DNA of 64,000 bases from NCBI RefSeq assembly GCF_031432975.1, contig NZ_CP133838.1, positions 1,054,001 through 1,118,000 of the forward strand, given 5' to 3'. The translations under genes and the position numbers were made by a program. Positions 30,371-39,059 of the stretch are shown here, piece by piece. Numbering within the stretch: the first letter of the stretch is position 1; every line of letters starts with the position of its first letter. A model generated the notes under the pieces. It was given only the letters and a program-made list of their open reading frames with translations. It was not told where the DNA came from and ran no database searches. Source of the stretch: Buttiauxella selenatireducens (lineage in GTDB: Bacteria; Pseudomonadota; Gammaproteobacteria; Enterobacterales; Enterobacteriaceae).

Positions 30371-30901
30371 ATGAAAAAGAATCTCATCGTTGTTGCTTTC
30401 GCTGCTGTTACTGCGTTGTCTGCCTCTAATGCCATGGCATCTGCTGGCACCGTTAATTTCACCGGCCAAATTCTGGATGCAGCATGTAATGTTGACGTTG
30501 CTTCTCAGAACCAGACCGTTGCGCTGGGTTCTTACTACAAGACTGAATTTGTTAACACAGGTGATGTGACTGCTGCTAAGAAATTCACCATCGTACTGAA
30601 AGATTGCCCTTCTACTGTAACTGCGGCACACGTGATGTTCGACGGTACGCCAGAAACAACTGACGCGACTCTGCTGGCAATCGACAGCACTGTTCCAGGT
30701 GCTGCAACTAACGTCGCTATCAACCTGAAAACTGCTGATATGGCTGACCTGGCACTGCACGGTGATAACGGTTACCGTTATTTGCTGAGCAGCACCCAAG
30801 ATAACAACCTGGATTTCTACGCTCAGTATAAATCTACTGCAATGCCTGTAACTCAAGGTCCTGCAAACTCTGTAGCCAGCTTCTCTGTAGTCTATAACTA
30901 A
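30371..30901 (+). CDS. major fimbrial subunit, operon 2
   Basis: A 176-residue type 1-like pilin with a signal peptide ending AMASA, a cysteine pair (DAACNVD and LKDCPST) and the terminal strand ASFSVVYN. Its overall plan is like the pilin of operon 1, but the sequence is clearly different. A hairpin with a T run follows it, which would make it the most abundant product of the operon. Confidence 0.9.
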   Translation: MKKNLIVVAFAAVTALSASNAMASAGTVNFTGQILDAACNVDVASQNQTVALGSYYKTEFVNTGDVTAAKKFTIVLKDCPSTVTAAHVMFDGTPETTDATLLAIDSTVPGAATNVAINLKTADMADLALHGDNGYRYLLSSTQDNNLDFYAQYKSTAMPVTQGPANSVASFSVVYN

Positions 30902-30922
30902 TTTCCTTCCGGAAATAACAGG

Positions 30923-30945
30923 GGGCCGGATATTTCGGCCCTTTT
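30923..30945 (+). terminator. partial terminator between pilin and chaperone genes
   Basis: GGGCCG / CGGCCC arms around a 6-base loop are followed by TTTTT. It lies within the 60-base gap after the major pilin, so it probably reduces transcription into chaperone and usher rather than ending the operon. Confidence 0.8.
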
Positions 30946-30961
30946 TCATAAAGGTAAAAAA

Positions 30962-31639
30962 ATGAATTTCCTTCGTAAAACTTTAATTGCTCTGCTGTTA
31001 ATTAACGCAGGTGTTTCCTCCGCCAGTGCCGGTATTATTATCGGTGGCACCCGTGTTATTTATGATGGCAATAAAAAGGAAGCATCTATTGGCGTTAATA
31101 ACCCGGACAGCACTGCCTATTTGATTCAGTCCTGGATTGACACGCAAAATGGCGGCACGGAGAAAGCTCCTTTTGTTATCACTCCACCTCTTTACCGTCT
31201 GGACCCAACGCAACAGAACGTTGAGCGCATTATTTTAACCGGTGCGGTACCGCAGGATAAGGAAAGCCTTTACTGGCTGAATATTAAAGCTATTCCGTCT
31301 GCGCCGAAAGCAGCAAACAGTTTGCAGATTGCGGTGAAAACCAGCATTAAATTAATTTATCGCCCGGCTGCAATTAAAGGCACTACGCCAGAGGAGCAGG
31401 CAGATAAATTAACCTGGTCCATTAGCGGTAATAAAATTCAGGTGACTAATCCAACGCAATTTGTGATGAATTTTAATGAAGTGACTGTTGGCGGTAAAAA
31501 GCTCGAAAACGTCAGTTATGTTTTGCCAGGTTCAACGGCAGCCTTTGATTTACCCAAAGATATTCGCGGTGGGAAGGCAACGTTCACGGTGATTAATGAT
31601 TATGGCGGCCCCGGTAAAATACATAACGCCAGCCTTTAA
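30962..31639 (+). CDS. periplasmic fimbrial chaperone, operon 2
   Basis: A PapD-like chaperone of 225 residues with a signal peptide ending SASA. Family patterns are TRVIYDGNKKEASIGVNN, LYWLNIKAIPS and LQIAVKTSIKLIYRPAAIKG. It serves the pilins of operon 2 in the periplasm. AAAGG precedes the ATG. Confidence 0.92.
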   Translation: MNFLRKTLIALLLINAGVSSASAGIIIGGTRVIYDGNKKEASIGVNNPDSTAYLIQSWIDTQNGGTEKAPFVITPPLYRLDPTQQNVERIILTGAVPQDKESLYWLNIKAIPSAPKAANSLQIAVKTSIKLIYRPAAIKGTTPEEQADKLTWSISGNKIQVTNPTQFVMNFNEVTVGGKKLENVSYVLPGSTAAFDLPKDIRGGKATFTVINDYGGPGKIHNASL

Positions 31640-31679
31640 AAGAATAAGACCGCAATAATATGCAAGGATTTAAGGGTTA

Positions 31680-34211
31680 ATGATGATGAGACAAAAACAT
31701 AAAGTTTTCCAGCCTGCCAGGATGGCCATTTTTATTGCGGTCGCGTTAAGCAGCGGAGCTCAGGTTGCGAACGCCCGCGATACTTTTAACCCTGAATTGC
31801 TTGAAGTGGGAAACCCCGGTGCGGGTAAAACTGACCTCTCCGTTTATGAAGCAGGATCTCAGGCACCGGGCGTATATCACGTTGATATTATTCTTGACGA
31901 ACAACTGGTTGATACGCGTGACGTTGAGTTTAAAGCAGTCGCAGATAAAAGCGGAGAAGCCAACTTACAGCCCTGCATCAGTCTCGATACGCTTAAAAGC
32001 TGGGGGGTAAAAACCGATCTGTTTCCGGAACTCGCAGCCGATGCGCAGTGCATAAACCTGGCTGTTATTCCTCAGGCTTCAGCAGACTTTCAGTTCAGTA
32101 CCCAGCGATTAGTCATCAGTATTCCTCAGGCGGCACTAATACCTCAGTCGCGTGGCTATGTCCCCCCTGAAAAATGGGACGAAGGCATAACGGCAGGGAT
32201 GTTGAACTATAGCCTCAGCGGCGACAACAGCCGGGGGCGCGGTGCCAATAGCAGCACAACGAATTCGCAGTATGCCAACCTGCGACCAGGTCTGAACATC
32301 GGGCCGTGGCGTTTGCGCAACTACTCGACCTGGAGCCGTGACAGCAACGGCCAGGATAAATGGGATACCGTTTATACCTATCTTCAGCGCGATATTATTC
32401 CTTTGAAGGCGCAGCTGACCGCAGGCGATAGCTCCGCTCCGGCTGATATTTTCGACAGCATGCCGTTCCGTGGTGCTCAGCTTGCGTCCGATGACGATAT
32501 GCTGCCGGATTCAATGAAGGGCTATGCGCCCGTTGTGCGTGGTATTGCTCGTACCAACGCCCAGGTCGTCATTCGACAGAATGGTTACCAGATTTATCAG
32601 AGCTATGTCGCGCCAGGTGCGTTTGAAATCACCGATATGTATCCGACAGGTGGTGCAGGGGATCTGGATGTCACTATTAAGGAAGCGGACGGCAGCGAGC
32701 AACACTTCAGCGTGCCGTTTGCCTCGTTACCCCTGTTGCAGCGTGAAGGGCGTCTGAAATATGCGGTCACCGGTGGGCAGTATCGCTCTTATGACGGCAG
32801 CGTAGAGAAAACACCTTTCGCCCAGATGACCGCTATTTACGGTTTACCGAAAGGTTTCACGGTTTATGGCGGCGTGCAGGAATCCAGCAAATATCAGTCT
32901 TTGGCTTCCGGTGTTGGCAAGAATATGGGCGATTTGGGTGCGGTTTCTGTTGACGTCACCCAGGCCTGGTCTAAACCGCAGGATGATGTTAAGTCGAGCG
33001 GGCAATCATGGCGTGCGCGTTACAGCAAAAACTTTGTCGATACCGGTACCAACTTTGCGATTGCGGGTTATCGCTACTCTACCCGTGGCTATTACGGCAT
33101 GCAGGAGGTGCTCGACTCCTACAGCGACAACAGAATAATGCAGGATCGCCGCCGTAACCGTATGGAACTGACCATGAGCCAATCGCTTGGCGGCAGTCTC
33201 GGTTCGGTTATGGTGGGGGCTGTGCGTGAAGACTACTGGAATGATGGAAAAACCATGGAGTCCTACACCGCGGGCTATAACAACTCGTGGCACAGCATTA
33301 GCTACGGAGTCACCTATACCTACAGCAAAAACGGTGCATCTGACGGCTACAGTGAATCCACCCGTTATGACAAAGACCAACAGATTGCACTGAACGTGAG
33401 TATTCCGCTGGACCACTTCCTGCCGGGAACATGGGCTAGTTATGCCATGAATTCCAGCAAAACCAACGGCACGACGCACTCTGTTGGCCTGAGTGGTGTG
33501 GCGCTGGAAAATAACGCGCTGAACTGGAACGTACAGCAGGGTTATGGGACCAACGATATTGGCGCGACCGGCAACATGAATGCTGACTATAAAGGCACCT
33601 ACGGGGAAATGACGGCGGGCTATGGCTATGACAAAAACAGCGATCGCCTGAACTATGGCTTGCAGGGCGGCATTCTGGCCCATGCTGATGGCATCACGCT
33701 CTCGCAGCCGTTGGGCGAAACCAACGTCCTGATAAAAGCACCGGGCGCGAAAGGCGTGGGGATTCAAAACCAAAGCGGGGCGAAAACGGACTACCGCGGT
33801 TATACGGTCATCAGTAACGCCACGCCATTCCGTAAAAACGATGTGACGTTATCCCCGGATATGATGCCGGATGATGTAGAGCTTGATTTGACGACCGCAA
33901 CGGTTATTCCAACGCGCGGTGCGGTGGTTCGGGCTAATTATGTGGCGAACGTCGGGATGCGGGTTCTGATGACGCTGTTACAAGCTAATGGGCAGCCAGT
34001 GCCATTTGGCGCGATTGTGAGCAATGCCAGCAATAAAGGCCAGGGCTCCATTGTTGGCGACCAGGGGCAGGTATTTTTGACGGGGTTAGATAACAGCGCA
34101 AAATTGTTCGTCAAATGGGGAGATGCGCCGAAAGACCAATGTCAGGTTGAAGTATCTTTACCGCCAGCGGATGCAAAGAATATTCAGAATATCAATGCAA
34201 TTTGCCGGTAA
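31680..34211 (+). CDS. outer-membrane fimbrial usher, operon 2
   Basis: An 843-residue FimD-family usher. The N-terminal domain begins DTFNPELLEVGNPG, the plug region has KGYAPVVRGIARTNAQVVI, and the C-terminal domain ends with a cysteine pair (DQCQV, NAIC). Three ATGs in a row open the gene, and AAGGG stands just upstream. It is a different usher type from operon 1, so each operon is self-contained. Confidence 0.92.
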   Translation: MMMRQKHKVFQPARMAIFIAVALSSGAQVANARDTFNPELLEVGNPGAGKTDLSVYEAGSQAPGVYHVDIILDEQLVDTRDVEFKAVADKSGEANLQPCISLDTLKSWGVKTDLFPELAADAQCINLAVIPQASADFQFSTQRLVISIPQAALIPQSRGYVPPEKWDEGITAGMLNYSLSGDNSRGRGANSSTTNSQYANLRPGLNIGPWRLRNYSTWSRDSNGQDKWDTVYTYLQRDIIPLKAQLTAGDSSAPADIFDSMPFRGAQLASDDDMLPDSMKGYAPVVRGIARTNAQVVIRQNGYQIYQSYVAPGAFEITDMYPTGGAGDLDVTIKEADGSEQHFSVPFASLPLLQREGRLKYAVTGGQYRSYDGSVEKTPFAQMTAIYGLPKGFTVYGGVQESSKYQSLASGVGKNMGDLGAVSVDVTQAWSKPQDDVKSSGQSWRARYSKNFVDTGTNFAIAGYRYSTRGYYGMQEVLDSYSDNRIMQDRRRNRMELTMSQSLGGSLGSVMVGAVREDYWNDGKTMESYTAGYNNSWHSISYGVTYTYSKNGASDGYSESTRYDKDQQIALNVSIPLDHFLPGTWASYAMNSSKTNGTTHSVGLSGVALENNALNWNVQQGYGTNDIGATGNMNADYKGTYGEMTAGYGYDKNSDRLNYGLQGGILAHADGITLSQPLGETNVLIKAPGAKGVGIQNQSGAKTDYRGYTVISNATPFRKNDVTLSPDMMPDDVELDLTTATVIPTRGAVVRANYVANVGMRVLMTLLQANGQPVPFGAIVSNASNKGQGSIVGDQGQVFLTGLDNSAKLFVKWGDAPKDQCQVEVSLPPADAKNIQNINAICR

Positions 34212-34364
34212 ATATTTCGTACTCAAAAAATATTTTATCGTTTGTTTTTATAATTCGTCTTGTAGCTACTCATTAGCTCTCTATTTTAAAAGTAATCAAT
34301 GAGAGTGGTTCTTATTTTCCTTGCGCCTGTATGAGATGCTCGTAAATTGAGGTAGGTATTTTTA

Positions 34365-35309
34365 ATGAAACGTATTTTAAATATTTTATTGATGTTATTA
34401 ACAGTAACCAGTTTTTATAGCGAAGCGTCATGTGTAGTTAACCAAACCGTCCGAAAGACTATTCAGTTTAGTTCAATAGTGGTACAGCGTGATACCGCAA
34501 TAGGTTCTACTATTGCAACGGTTACATCCTATCCGAGTAATATCCAGACCGGAGGATGCAGCAATGGTGGGTATGAGTATGAGAAAATGATGTATTTAGG
34601 TGGCGTATCATCTGTCATACCTAAAGTTTATAACACAAATATACTGGGCGTGGGTATTCAGGGCAATTTTGATGGCGCAACCTGGACTTTTCTGAACCCT
34701 CCAAACCCTGTTTATATTGGGAGCACGACGGGAACCTACGATGGAGGAACTGGGCAAAATTTCCAACTCATTAAAACCGGAAATATTGTTTCAGGTAGTT
34801 TATCTAGCGGCCTCGCGGCTATAGTTTATTATGATGGTAATAGCACGAATGCTGTTGAAATAAGCCTCGCGACGTCCACTGTAACCCAGGTTGCCTGTGC
34901 CATTACCACCCCCAATTTAACATTCTGGATTGGCAATATATTAACTTCAACTTTTGGTACCAGCGTAGGCACGACGCCAGCGGGTGCATCAAATACACAA
35001 AACTTGGGGTTAAACTGCGACCCGCAGGCCAATATAAATGTCAGTTTGTCAGGCACGCAGAATCCCGATGTTCCGACAACTAGCGTACTGGCATTAACCG
35101 GGCAGGGCGGCGCTAACGTGGCGAAAGGTGTCGGGGTGCAAATTTTATATAATAACTCGCCGCTGGCGTTAAATAGCCGAATTGTATTAAAAACGTCATC
35201 AGGCGGGCAAGAAACATTCCCCCTGACCGCTCGTTATTATCAAACTAAAACAACCGTTACAACGGGCACTGCCAATGCATCCGCAACCCTGAATATCACC
35301 TATCAATAA
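34365..35309 (+). CDS. tip adhesin A, operon 2
   Basis: A 314-residue, two-domain adhesin: a signal peptide ending near EAS, an N-terminal receptor-type domain to about residue 195, and a C-terminal pilin domain (VACAITTPNLTF ... ATLNITYQ). The last 90 or so residues are nearly identical to those of adhesin B (36152-37108), while the N-terminal domains are only distantly related. It lies 153 bases after the usher. The DNA is more AT-rich than the usher gene. Confidence 0.85.
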   Translation: MKRILNILLMLLTVTSFYSEASCVVNQTVRKTIQFSSIVVQRDTAIGSTIATVTSYPSNIQTGGCSNGGYEYEKMMYLGGVSSVIPKVYNTNILGVGIQGNFDGATWTFLNPPNPVYIGSTTGTYDGGTGQNFQLIKTGNIVSGSLSSGLAAIVYYDGNSTNAVEISLATSTVTQVACAITTPNLTFWIGNILTSTFGTSVGTTPAGASNTQNLGLNCDPQANINVSLSGTQNPDVPTTSVLALTGQGGANVAKGVGVQILYNNSPLALNSRIVLKTSSGGQETFPLTARYYQTKTTVTTGTANASATLNITYQ

Positions 35310-35322
35310 ATTGGAGTTAAAA

Positions 35323-35832
35323 ATGAGAATTAATCATATCGCGGCTGTTTGTTTGCTGATGGGAATGACTTCTTTATGCCAGGCCGATCCGGTCACCCTT
35401 AATATCACCGGTAATATTGTCGCCTCACCTTGCCAGATCAGCAGCGACAGCGTGACAAAGGCGGTTGACCTTGGGCAAAACATCCAGGCTTCCGACTTGC
35501 AGACGGGTGGGTTAGCAACTACCTGGATCCCCTTCACCATTGACTTAACTTCCTGCCCGGGGGGGACGACAAAAGTCATTATGACGATGCATGGCTCAGC
35601 GGATCCCGTCAACCCGAACGACATGTATCACAGTACCGGGACGGCACAAAATGTTTCTGTGCAACTTCAAAGCCAGGCCGCCGACCTGATGGGTGATGGT
35701 AAATCCCTTTCAGGCAATATTGCCAGTAACGCTTATTCCTATCAGATGCGTGCGCGTGCCTATACCCAGAATGGTGGTGTAACACCGGGAACGATTGTTG
35801 CAACGGTCACCGCGACATTTGTTTATAACTAA
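35323..35832 (+). CDS. minor fimbrial subunit, operon 2
   Basis: A 169-residue FimF/FimG-like pilin with a signal peptide ending CQA, a cysteine pair (SPCQIS and LTSCPGG) and a terminal strand ATFVYN. The ATG at 35323 is preceded by GGAG at 7 bases; a TTG four codons earlier is unlikely. It probably joins the tip adhesin to the rod. A degraded second copy lies at 37122-37197. Confidence 0.88.
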   Translation: MRINHIAAVCLLMGMTSLCQADPVTLNITGNIVASPCQISSDSVTKAVDLGQNIQASDLQTGGLATTWIPFTIDLTSCPGGTTKVIMTMHGSADPVNPNDMYHSTGTAQNVSVQLQSQAADLMGDGKSLSGNIASNAYSYQMRARAYTQNGGVTPGTIVATVTATFVYN

Positions 35833-35895
35833 TATTATAAATATTGAATTTTCTTTCTAAAATGGCCGTTATTGTTATCAATAACGTCATTTTTT

Positions 35896-35990
35896 ATATC
35901 CGATGCTTGATAAAAACTTCATAAACATTTCATTGGAGTGTTTGTTTTTGCGGGCTTCTCACTGTTGCGATGTTTAGAATGATTTTATTC
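35896..35990. repeat. 95-bp repeat, copy 1 (pairs with 37201-37293)
   Basis: Sequence from ATATCCGATG to ATGATTTTAT is repeated before and into the start of the EAL gene at 37275. Here the EAL start codon context ATGTTTAGAATG at 35972 leads nowhere. It marks the right edge of the duplication. The rest of the gap to 36151 shows nothing else. Confidence 0.9.
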
Positions 35991-36151
35991 AACAATGCCA
36001 CGTTAGTTTTACACTTCCGAAAATAGAGTCGAATAAAGATATTGTATCTTCAACGTTAGTCTGTAAGTTGACATTAAGTTGCAGTCAAAAAATAAACCGG
36101 TATGCACAGTAGTTTCTTTATCAATTTAAAATTTCACGCATGGTATTTATA

Positions 36152-37108
36152 ATGAAAAGTTTTATAAAAATTATATTATTTTCTCTGTCTGTAACCAGTT
36201 TTTATTGTCACGCCAACTGCACTCTTAATGGATCAACAATAACACAGACAGTTTCGCCTACGAGTTTTACTGTTCAGAGGGATACGCCAATCGGGTCGGT
36301 TGTAAAAACAATTGATCTGCCATTGAGTAATCAGCAAATGGGTGGGTGTAGCAGTGGCGCAGCAACGAACTATTATAGATTTATATATAATGGTGCGCAA
36401 CCCTCAGGATATCCGCACTATTATAAAACACCTGTTGTGGGTATTGCAATGTCAGCAACAACAACGGGTATGAATGGTGGTTTATTTGGATATTATGACA
36501 ATCCACAATTTGTTGATAGTTTCTCTGGCCCGATAGGAATATATACAGGAACCAAAACAACAATTTCCTTTATTAAAATAGCGGATGTTGTTCCGGGGGT
36601 ATTGCCAGCGGGGCAGATAGGAACATGGACTGCCGATAGCGGCAGTACTTTTATGAATTTATTTATGAATAGCCTGTCAATATCACAAGTTGCGTGCTCA
36701 ATAAATACACCAGCGCTCATTTTTCCGATTGGTAACGTATTAGTTTCATCATTTGGCTCCAGCATTGGGACGACCCCGGCAGTTGCTCAGAATACCCAAA
36801 ACCTAGGATTAAATTGCAATCCCGGTGCCAATATCAACGTCAGCTTGTCAGGCACGCAAAATCCCGATGTTTCGACAACCAGCGTACTGGCACTGACCGG
36901 GCAAGGCGGCGCAAACGTGGCAAAAGGTGTCGGGGTGCAAATTTTATATAATAGTTCACCGCTGGTATTAAATAGCCGAATTGTATTAAAAACGTCATCA
37001 GGCGGGCAAGAAACATTCCCTCTAACCGCACGTTATTATCAAACTAAAACAACCGTTGCTACGGGCACTGCCAATGCATCCGCAACGCTGAATATCACCT
37101 ATCAATAA
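36152..37108 (+). CDS. tip adhesin B, operon 2 (diverged duplicate)
   Basis: A 318-residue paralogue of adhesin A. The signal peptide and the start of the mature N-terminal domain keep a common frame (VQRDTPIGS, GGCSSG), but most of the N-terminal domain differs. From about residue 185 the pilin domain is closely similar, and near identical over the last 90 residues (also at DNA level, about nine bases in ten). The ATG at 36152 fits the copy A start; one at 36140 is in frame. Confidence 0.85.
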   Translation: MKSFIKIILFSLSVTSFYCHANCTLNGSTITQTVSPTSFTVQRDTPIGSVVKTIDLPLSNQQMGGCSSGAATNYYRFIYNGAQPSGYPHYYKTPVVGIAMSATTTGMNGGLFGYYDNPQFVDSFSGPIGIYTGTKTTISFIKIADVVPGVLPAGQIGTWTADSGSTFMNLFMNSLSISQVACSINTPALIFPIGNVLVSSFGSSIGTTPAVAQNTQNLGLNCNPGANINVSLSGTQNPDVSTTSVLALTGQGGANVAKGVGVQILYNSSPLVLNSRIVLKTSSGGQETFPLTARYYQTKTTVATGTANASATLNITYQ

Positions 37109-37121
37109 ATTGGCGTTAAAA

Positions 37122-37197
37122 ATGAAAATTAATCATGTCGCGGCTATTTGTTGATGGGAATGACTTCTTTTATTGCCACGGTTACCGCGACATTTTT
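37122..37197 (+). pseudogene. remnant of a duplicated minor pilin gene
   Basis: The first 50 or so bases match the start of the minor pilin gene at 35323, including its start codon and the spacing from the adhesin stop. A 4-base loss makes a frameshift and an early stop. The sequence then jumps to the last 25 bases of that gene (CCACGGTTACCGCGACATTT). The middle, more than 400 bases, is gone. Confidence 0.88.
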
Positions 37198-37200
37198 GTT

Positions 37201-37293
37201 ATATCCGATGTTTGACAAAAACTTCATAAACATTTCATTGGAGTGTTTGTTTTTGCGGGCTTCTCACTGTTGCGATGTTTAGAATGATTTTAT
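37201..37293. repeat. 93-bp repeat, copy 2 (pairs with 35896-35990)
   Basis: It is nearly identical to copy 1, apart from a 2-base indel and two substitutions. It includes the first 19 bases of the EAL gene, which shows that the EAL gene originally followed the minor pilin directly. Confidence 0.9.
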
Positions 37294-38117
37294 GGAATAA
37301 AGGCCGCAAGGTGAATGAACGTATAGTATCAACATCTTCTTTTACTGCTAATAACATCGAGGATATCTCCCTTGATAGTTATTTAATGAGTATTAGTCAG
37401 GTGTCAGGCTTACGTTTTCAGCCGATTGTTTTCCTGAATAATGGGCAAGTTATTGCGCATGAAGTCCTTTCCGCGATATCGGGCGATCCTGCTTTATTCT
37501 TCTCATCTCTTTGTGAAGAACTTCACCTTGCCATTTTTTTGTGGCAGCTCGAAGAAGTACGTCATCTACCAGAGTCCTGTTGGTTTAATTTACCTGTGGC
37601 AGTGTTCAGTGAACCTTATTTAATCAGTGAGCTTATTGCAGCGGGGCCGGCAATGGAAAATATTTCGATTGAGCTACAGGACCCGGAAAATATCCAGCAT
37701 CTGAATCCATTACAATTTAATCGCCTGCGTTCGGGCGTTCGTCGGTTACAACAGCATGGCTGGAATATCATTCTTGATGATTTGACGAGTACTTGCGCTC
37801 CGTATCTAAATGAAAATGATTTTAAGTTTGCAGCGGTTAAATTTGATCGCACTGAATTGCGCGGCAATCCGGATTTAGAGCAACAAATTCATCATGCCCG
37901 ATCTCTTTCTTCTGTCATCGTTCTGGAGGGGATAGAAACAGCCGAAGACCTGAAGATCGCCAACACTTGTAAAGCCGATGCGGGGCAGGGCTTCCTGTGG
38001 CCTGAGAGGAAAGTAAATTGTTATGTGCCTGAAGTTGTAGCACGTAGAGCTTTGCTCTGGGGCCAACGGCTTGAACATATTCGCAAGCAACGCGTTGCCG
38101 TTAACGCTCACCTGTAA
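37275..38117 (+). CDS. EAL-domain protein, operon 2
   Basis: A 280-residue protein with one EAL domain and no membrane segment. Metal-site residues can be matched: E in AHEVLS, N in WFNLPV, E in SIELQD, DD in ILDDLTST, K in AVKFDR, E in VLEGIE, Q in GQGFLW. The DDFG loop is changed to DDLT, so activity may be lowered or lost. It ends operon 2, as the first EAL gene ends operon 1. The start is uncertain: ATG at 37275 or 37284, or GTG at 37311 after a purine-rich stretch. Confidence 0.8.
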   Translation: MFRMILWNKGRKVNERIVSTSSFTANNIEDISLDSYLMSISQVSGLRFQPIVFLNNGQVIAHEVLSAISGDPALFFSSLCEELHLAIFLWQLEEVRHLPESCWFNLPVAVFSEPYLISELIAAGPAMENISIELQDPENIQHLNPLQFNRLRSGVRRLQQHGWNIILDDLTSTCAPYLNENDFKFAAVKFDRTELRGNPDLEQQIHHARSLSSVIVLEGIETAEDLKIANTCKADAGQGFLWPERKVNCYVPEVVARRALLWGQRLEHIRKQRVAVNAHL

Positions 38118-38199
38118 AGACTCAAGAAAGCAATAATATCTGGAGGGTTAAGCGCCACCCGCACGGGAATTGACTGGATGGCGCGGTGGTCTGTTGGCT

Positions 38200-38505
38200 T
38201 TACGAACTTGAATCTCGCTTCTGGCGAGGTGAGTGCATCAGGCGCACGATGGGTTTACGTGTCTTTTCATCAAAATAGCGGCTCGGCCAGATGGTTTCGG
38301 CGGGTACGCCAATCGCAAGACTTATCAGCATTTCCCCTTTTGCCCATGGGCGTGTCAGCGCATTGGCAAGTGTCGAAGAACTCAAACCCGCAGCACGTGA
38401 TTCTGCTGCCAGTGAAGTTCCTTTCTTATGCAGCGCCGCGATGATATCGGCAGTGTGCCAGTCTTGTTGAAAGGGCAGGAAGGTAGGGCTGTGTGATAGT
38501 GTCAT
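38200..38505 (-). CDS. Ner/Nlp (SfsB)-like DNA-binding protein
   Basis: A 101-residue protein with the Ner-type helix-turn-helix: DWHTADIIAALHKKGTSLAA then SRAAGLSSSTLANALTRPW. It resembles E. coli SfsB/Nlp and phage Mu Ner. AGGAG stands 6 bases before the ATG. A structured leader (38558-38636) and an ACAGTT/AACTGT palindrome at 38652-38666 lie upstream. The phage-type family and the site beside ssrA suggest a prophage or island origin. Confidence 0.88.
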   Translation of the reverse strand: MTLSHSPTFLPFQQDWHTADIIAALHKKGTSLAAESRAAGLSSSTLANALTRPWAKGEMLISLAIGVPAETIWPSRYFDEKTRKPIVRLMHSPRQKRDSSS

Positions 38506-38557
38506 TTACATCTCCTTGTAGTAATAACGACTACCACCGGAGCTGCGAAACTCTTTG

Positions 38558-38636
38558 GGTGGTAGCTCAGACAAGGTTCGCAGTACCGGCCTACAAGGAC
38601 ACCGGCCAGCCCGAAGGCTGCCCTGCCTGAGCCACC
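38558..38636 (-). ncRNA. candidate C4-type antisense RNA upstream of the Ner-like gene
   Basis: Read on the minus strand, a 79-base segment folds into an outer stem (GGTGGCTCAGGCAGGG with CCTTGTCTGAGCTACCACC), enclosing a CAGCCTTCGGGCTG hairpin and a CCGG/CCGG hairpin. Two single-stranded or end segments, CTGCGAA and CTACCACC, recur as exact complements (TTCGCAG at 38549-38543 and GGTGGTAG at 38538-38531) between the element and the ribosome site of the Ner-like gene. That is the known plan of phage P1/P7 C4 RNA and its target. The identity is my inference. Confidence 0.6.
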
Positions 38637-38873
38637 ATTGAAGTTGTTAGTACAGTTTTGAACTGTTCATACAACAGGTGTGCGGAGACATTGACACTCA
38701 ATGCATAACATCAAGTGTATCCTTATAGTTTTATCAGGCTGCGAAACCCGGCTGCGGATTTTGCCGCAGCGGGGCTGACTATATCGTAAATCGAAGATGT
38801 TAACCAACCCGCTAATGAACGGAATGCGAGTTGTTTTCCAAAGATATTTTTTGATTTGCAGGCGTTGCAGACA

Positions 38874-38909
38874 CAAAAAAGCCCGCATAACTTTCGCTAT
38901 GCGGGCTTT
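38874..38909 (-). terminator. copy of the ssrA terminator at the island's far end
   Basis: AAAGCCCGCATA and its complement around a short loop, with an A run on the left (a T run on the minus strand). It is identical in its stem to the terminator at 44552-44586. It probably represents the original ssrA terminator, now displaced by the island. Confidence 0.85.
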
Positions 38910-38946
38910 CGGCTTTATCGGGTGGCTTTGGTACCCACAGATGGAT

Positions 38947-38967
38947 AATTTTGGTGGAGCTGGGGGG
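38947..38967. other. attachment-site repeat, distal copy
   Basis: This 21-bp stretch ending in GGAGCTGGGGGG is identical to 44624-44644, which covers the last 16 bases of ssrA. It defines the distal end of an island integrated at the tmRNA 3' end. The surrounding 98 bp are also similar between the two ends. Confidence 0.88.
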
Positions 38968-39059
38968 GCTGAATAATCACCTTAGTTTGTTGTTTATAAT
39001 GATTTTTCATTAATTCAACTTTCGTTGGTATACCTAAACGTATACCAATTGGAAAAGAC

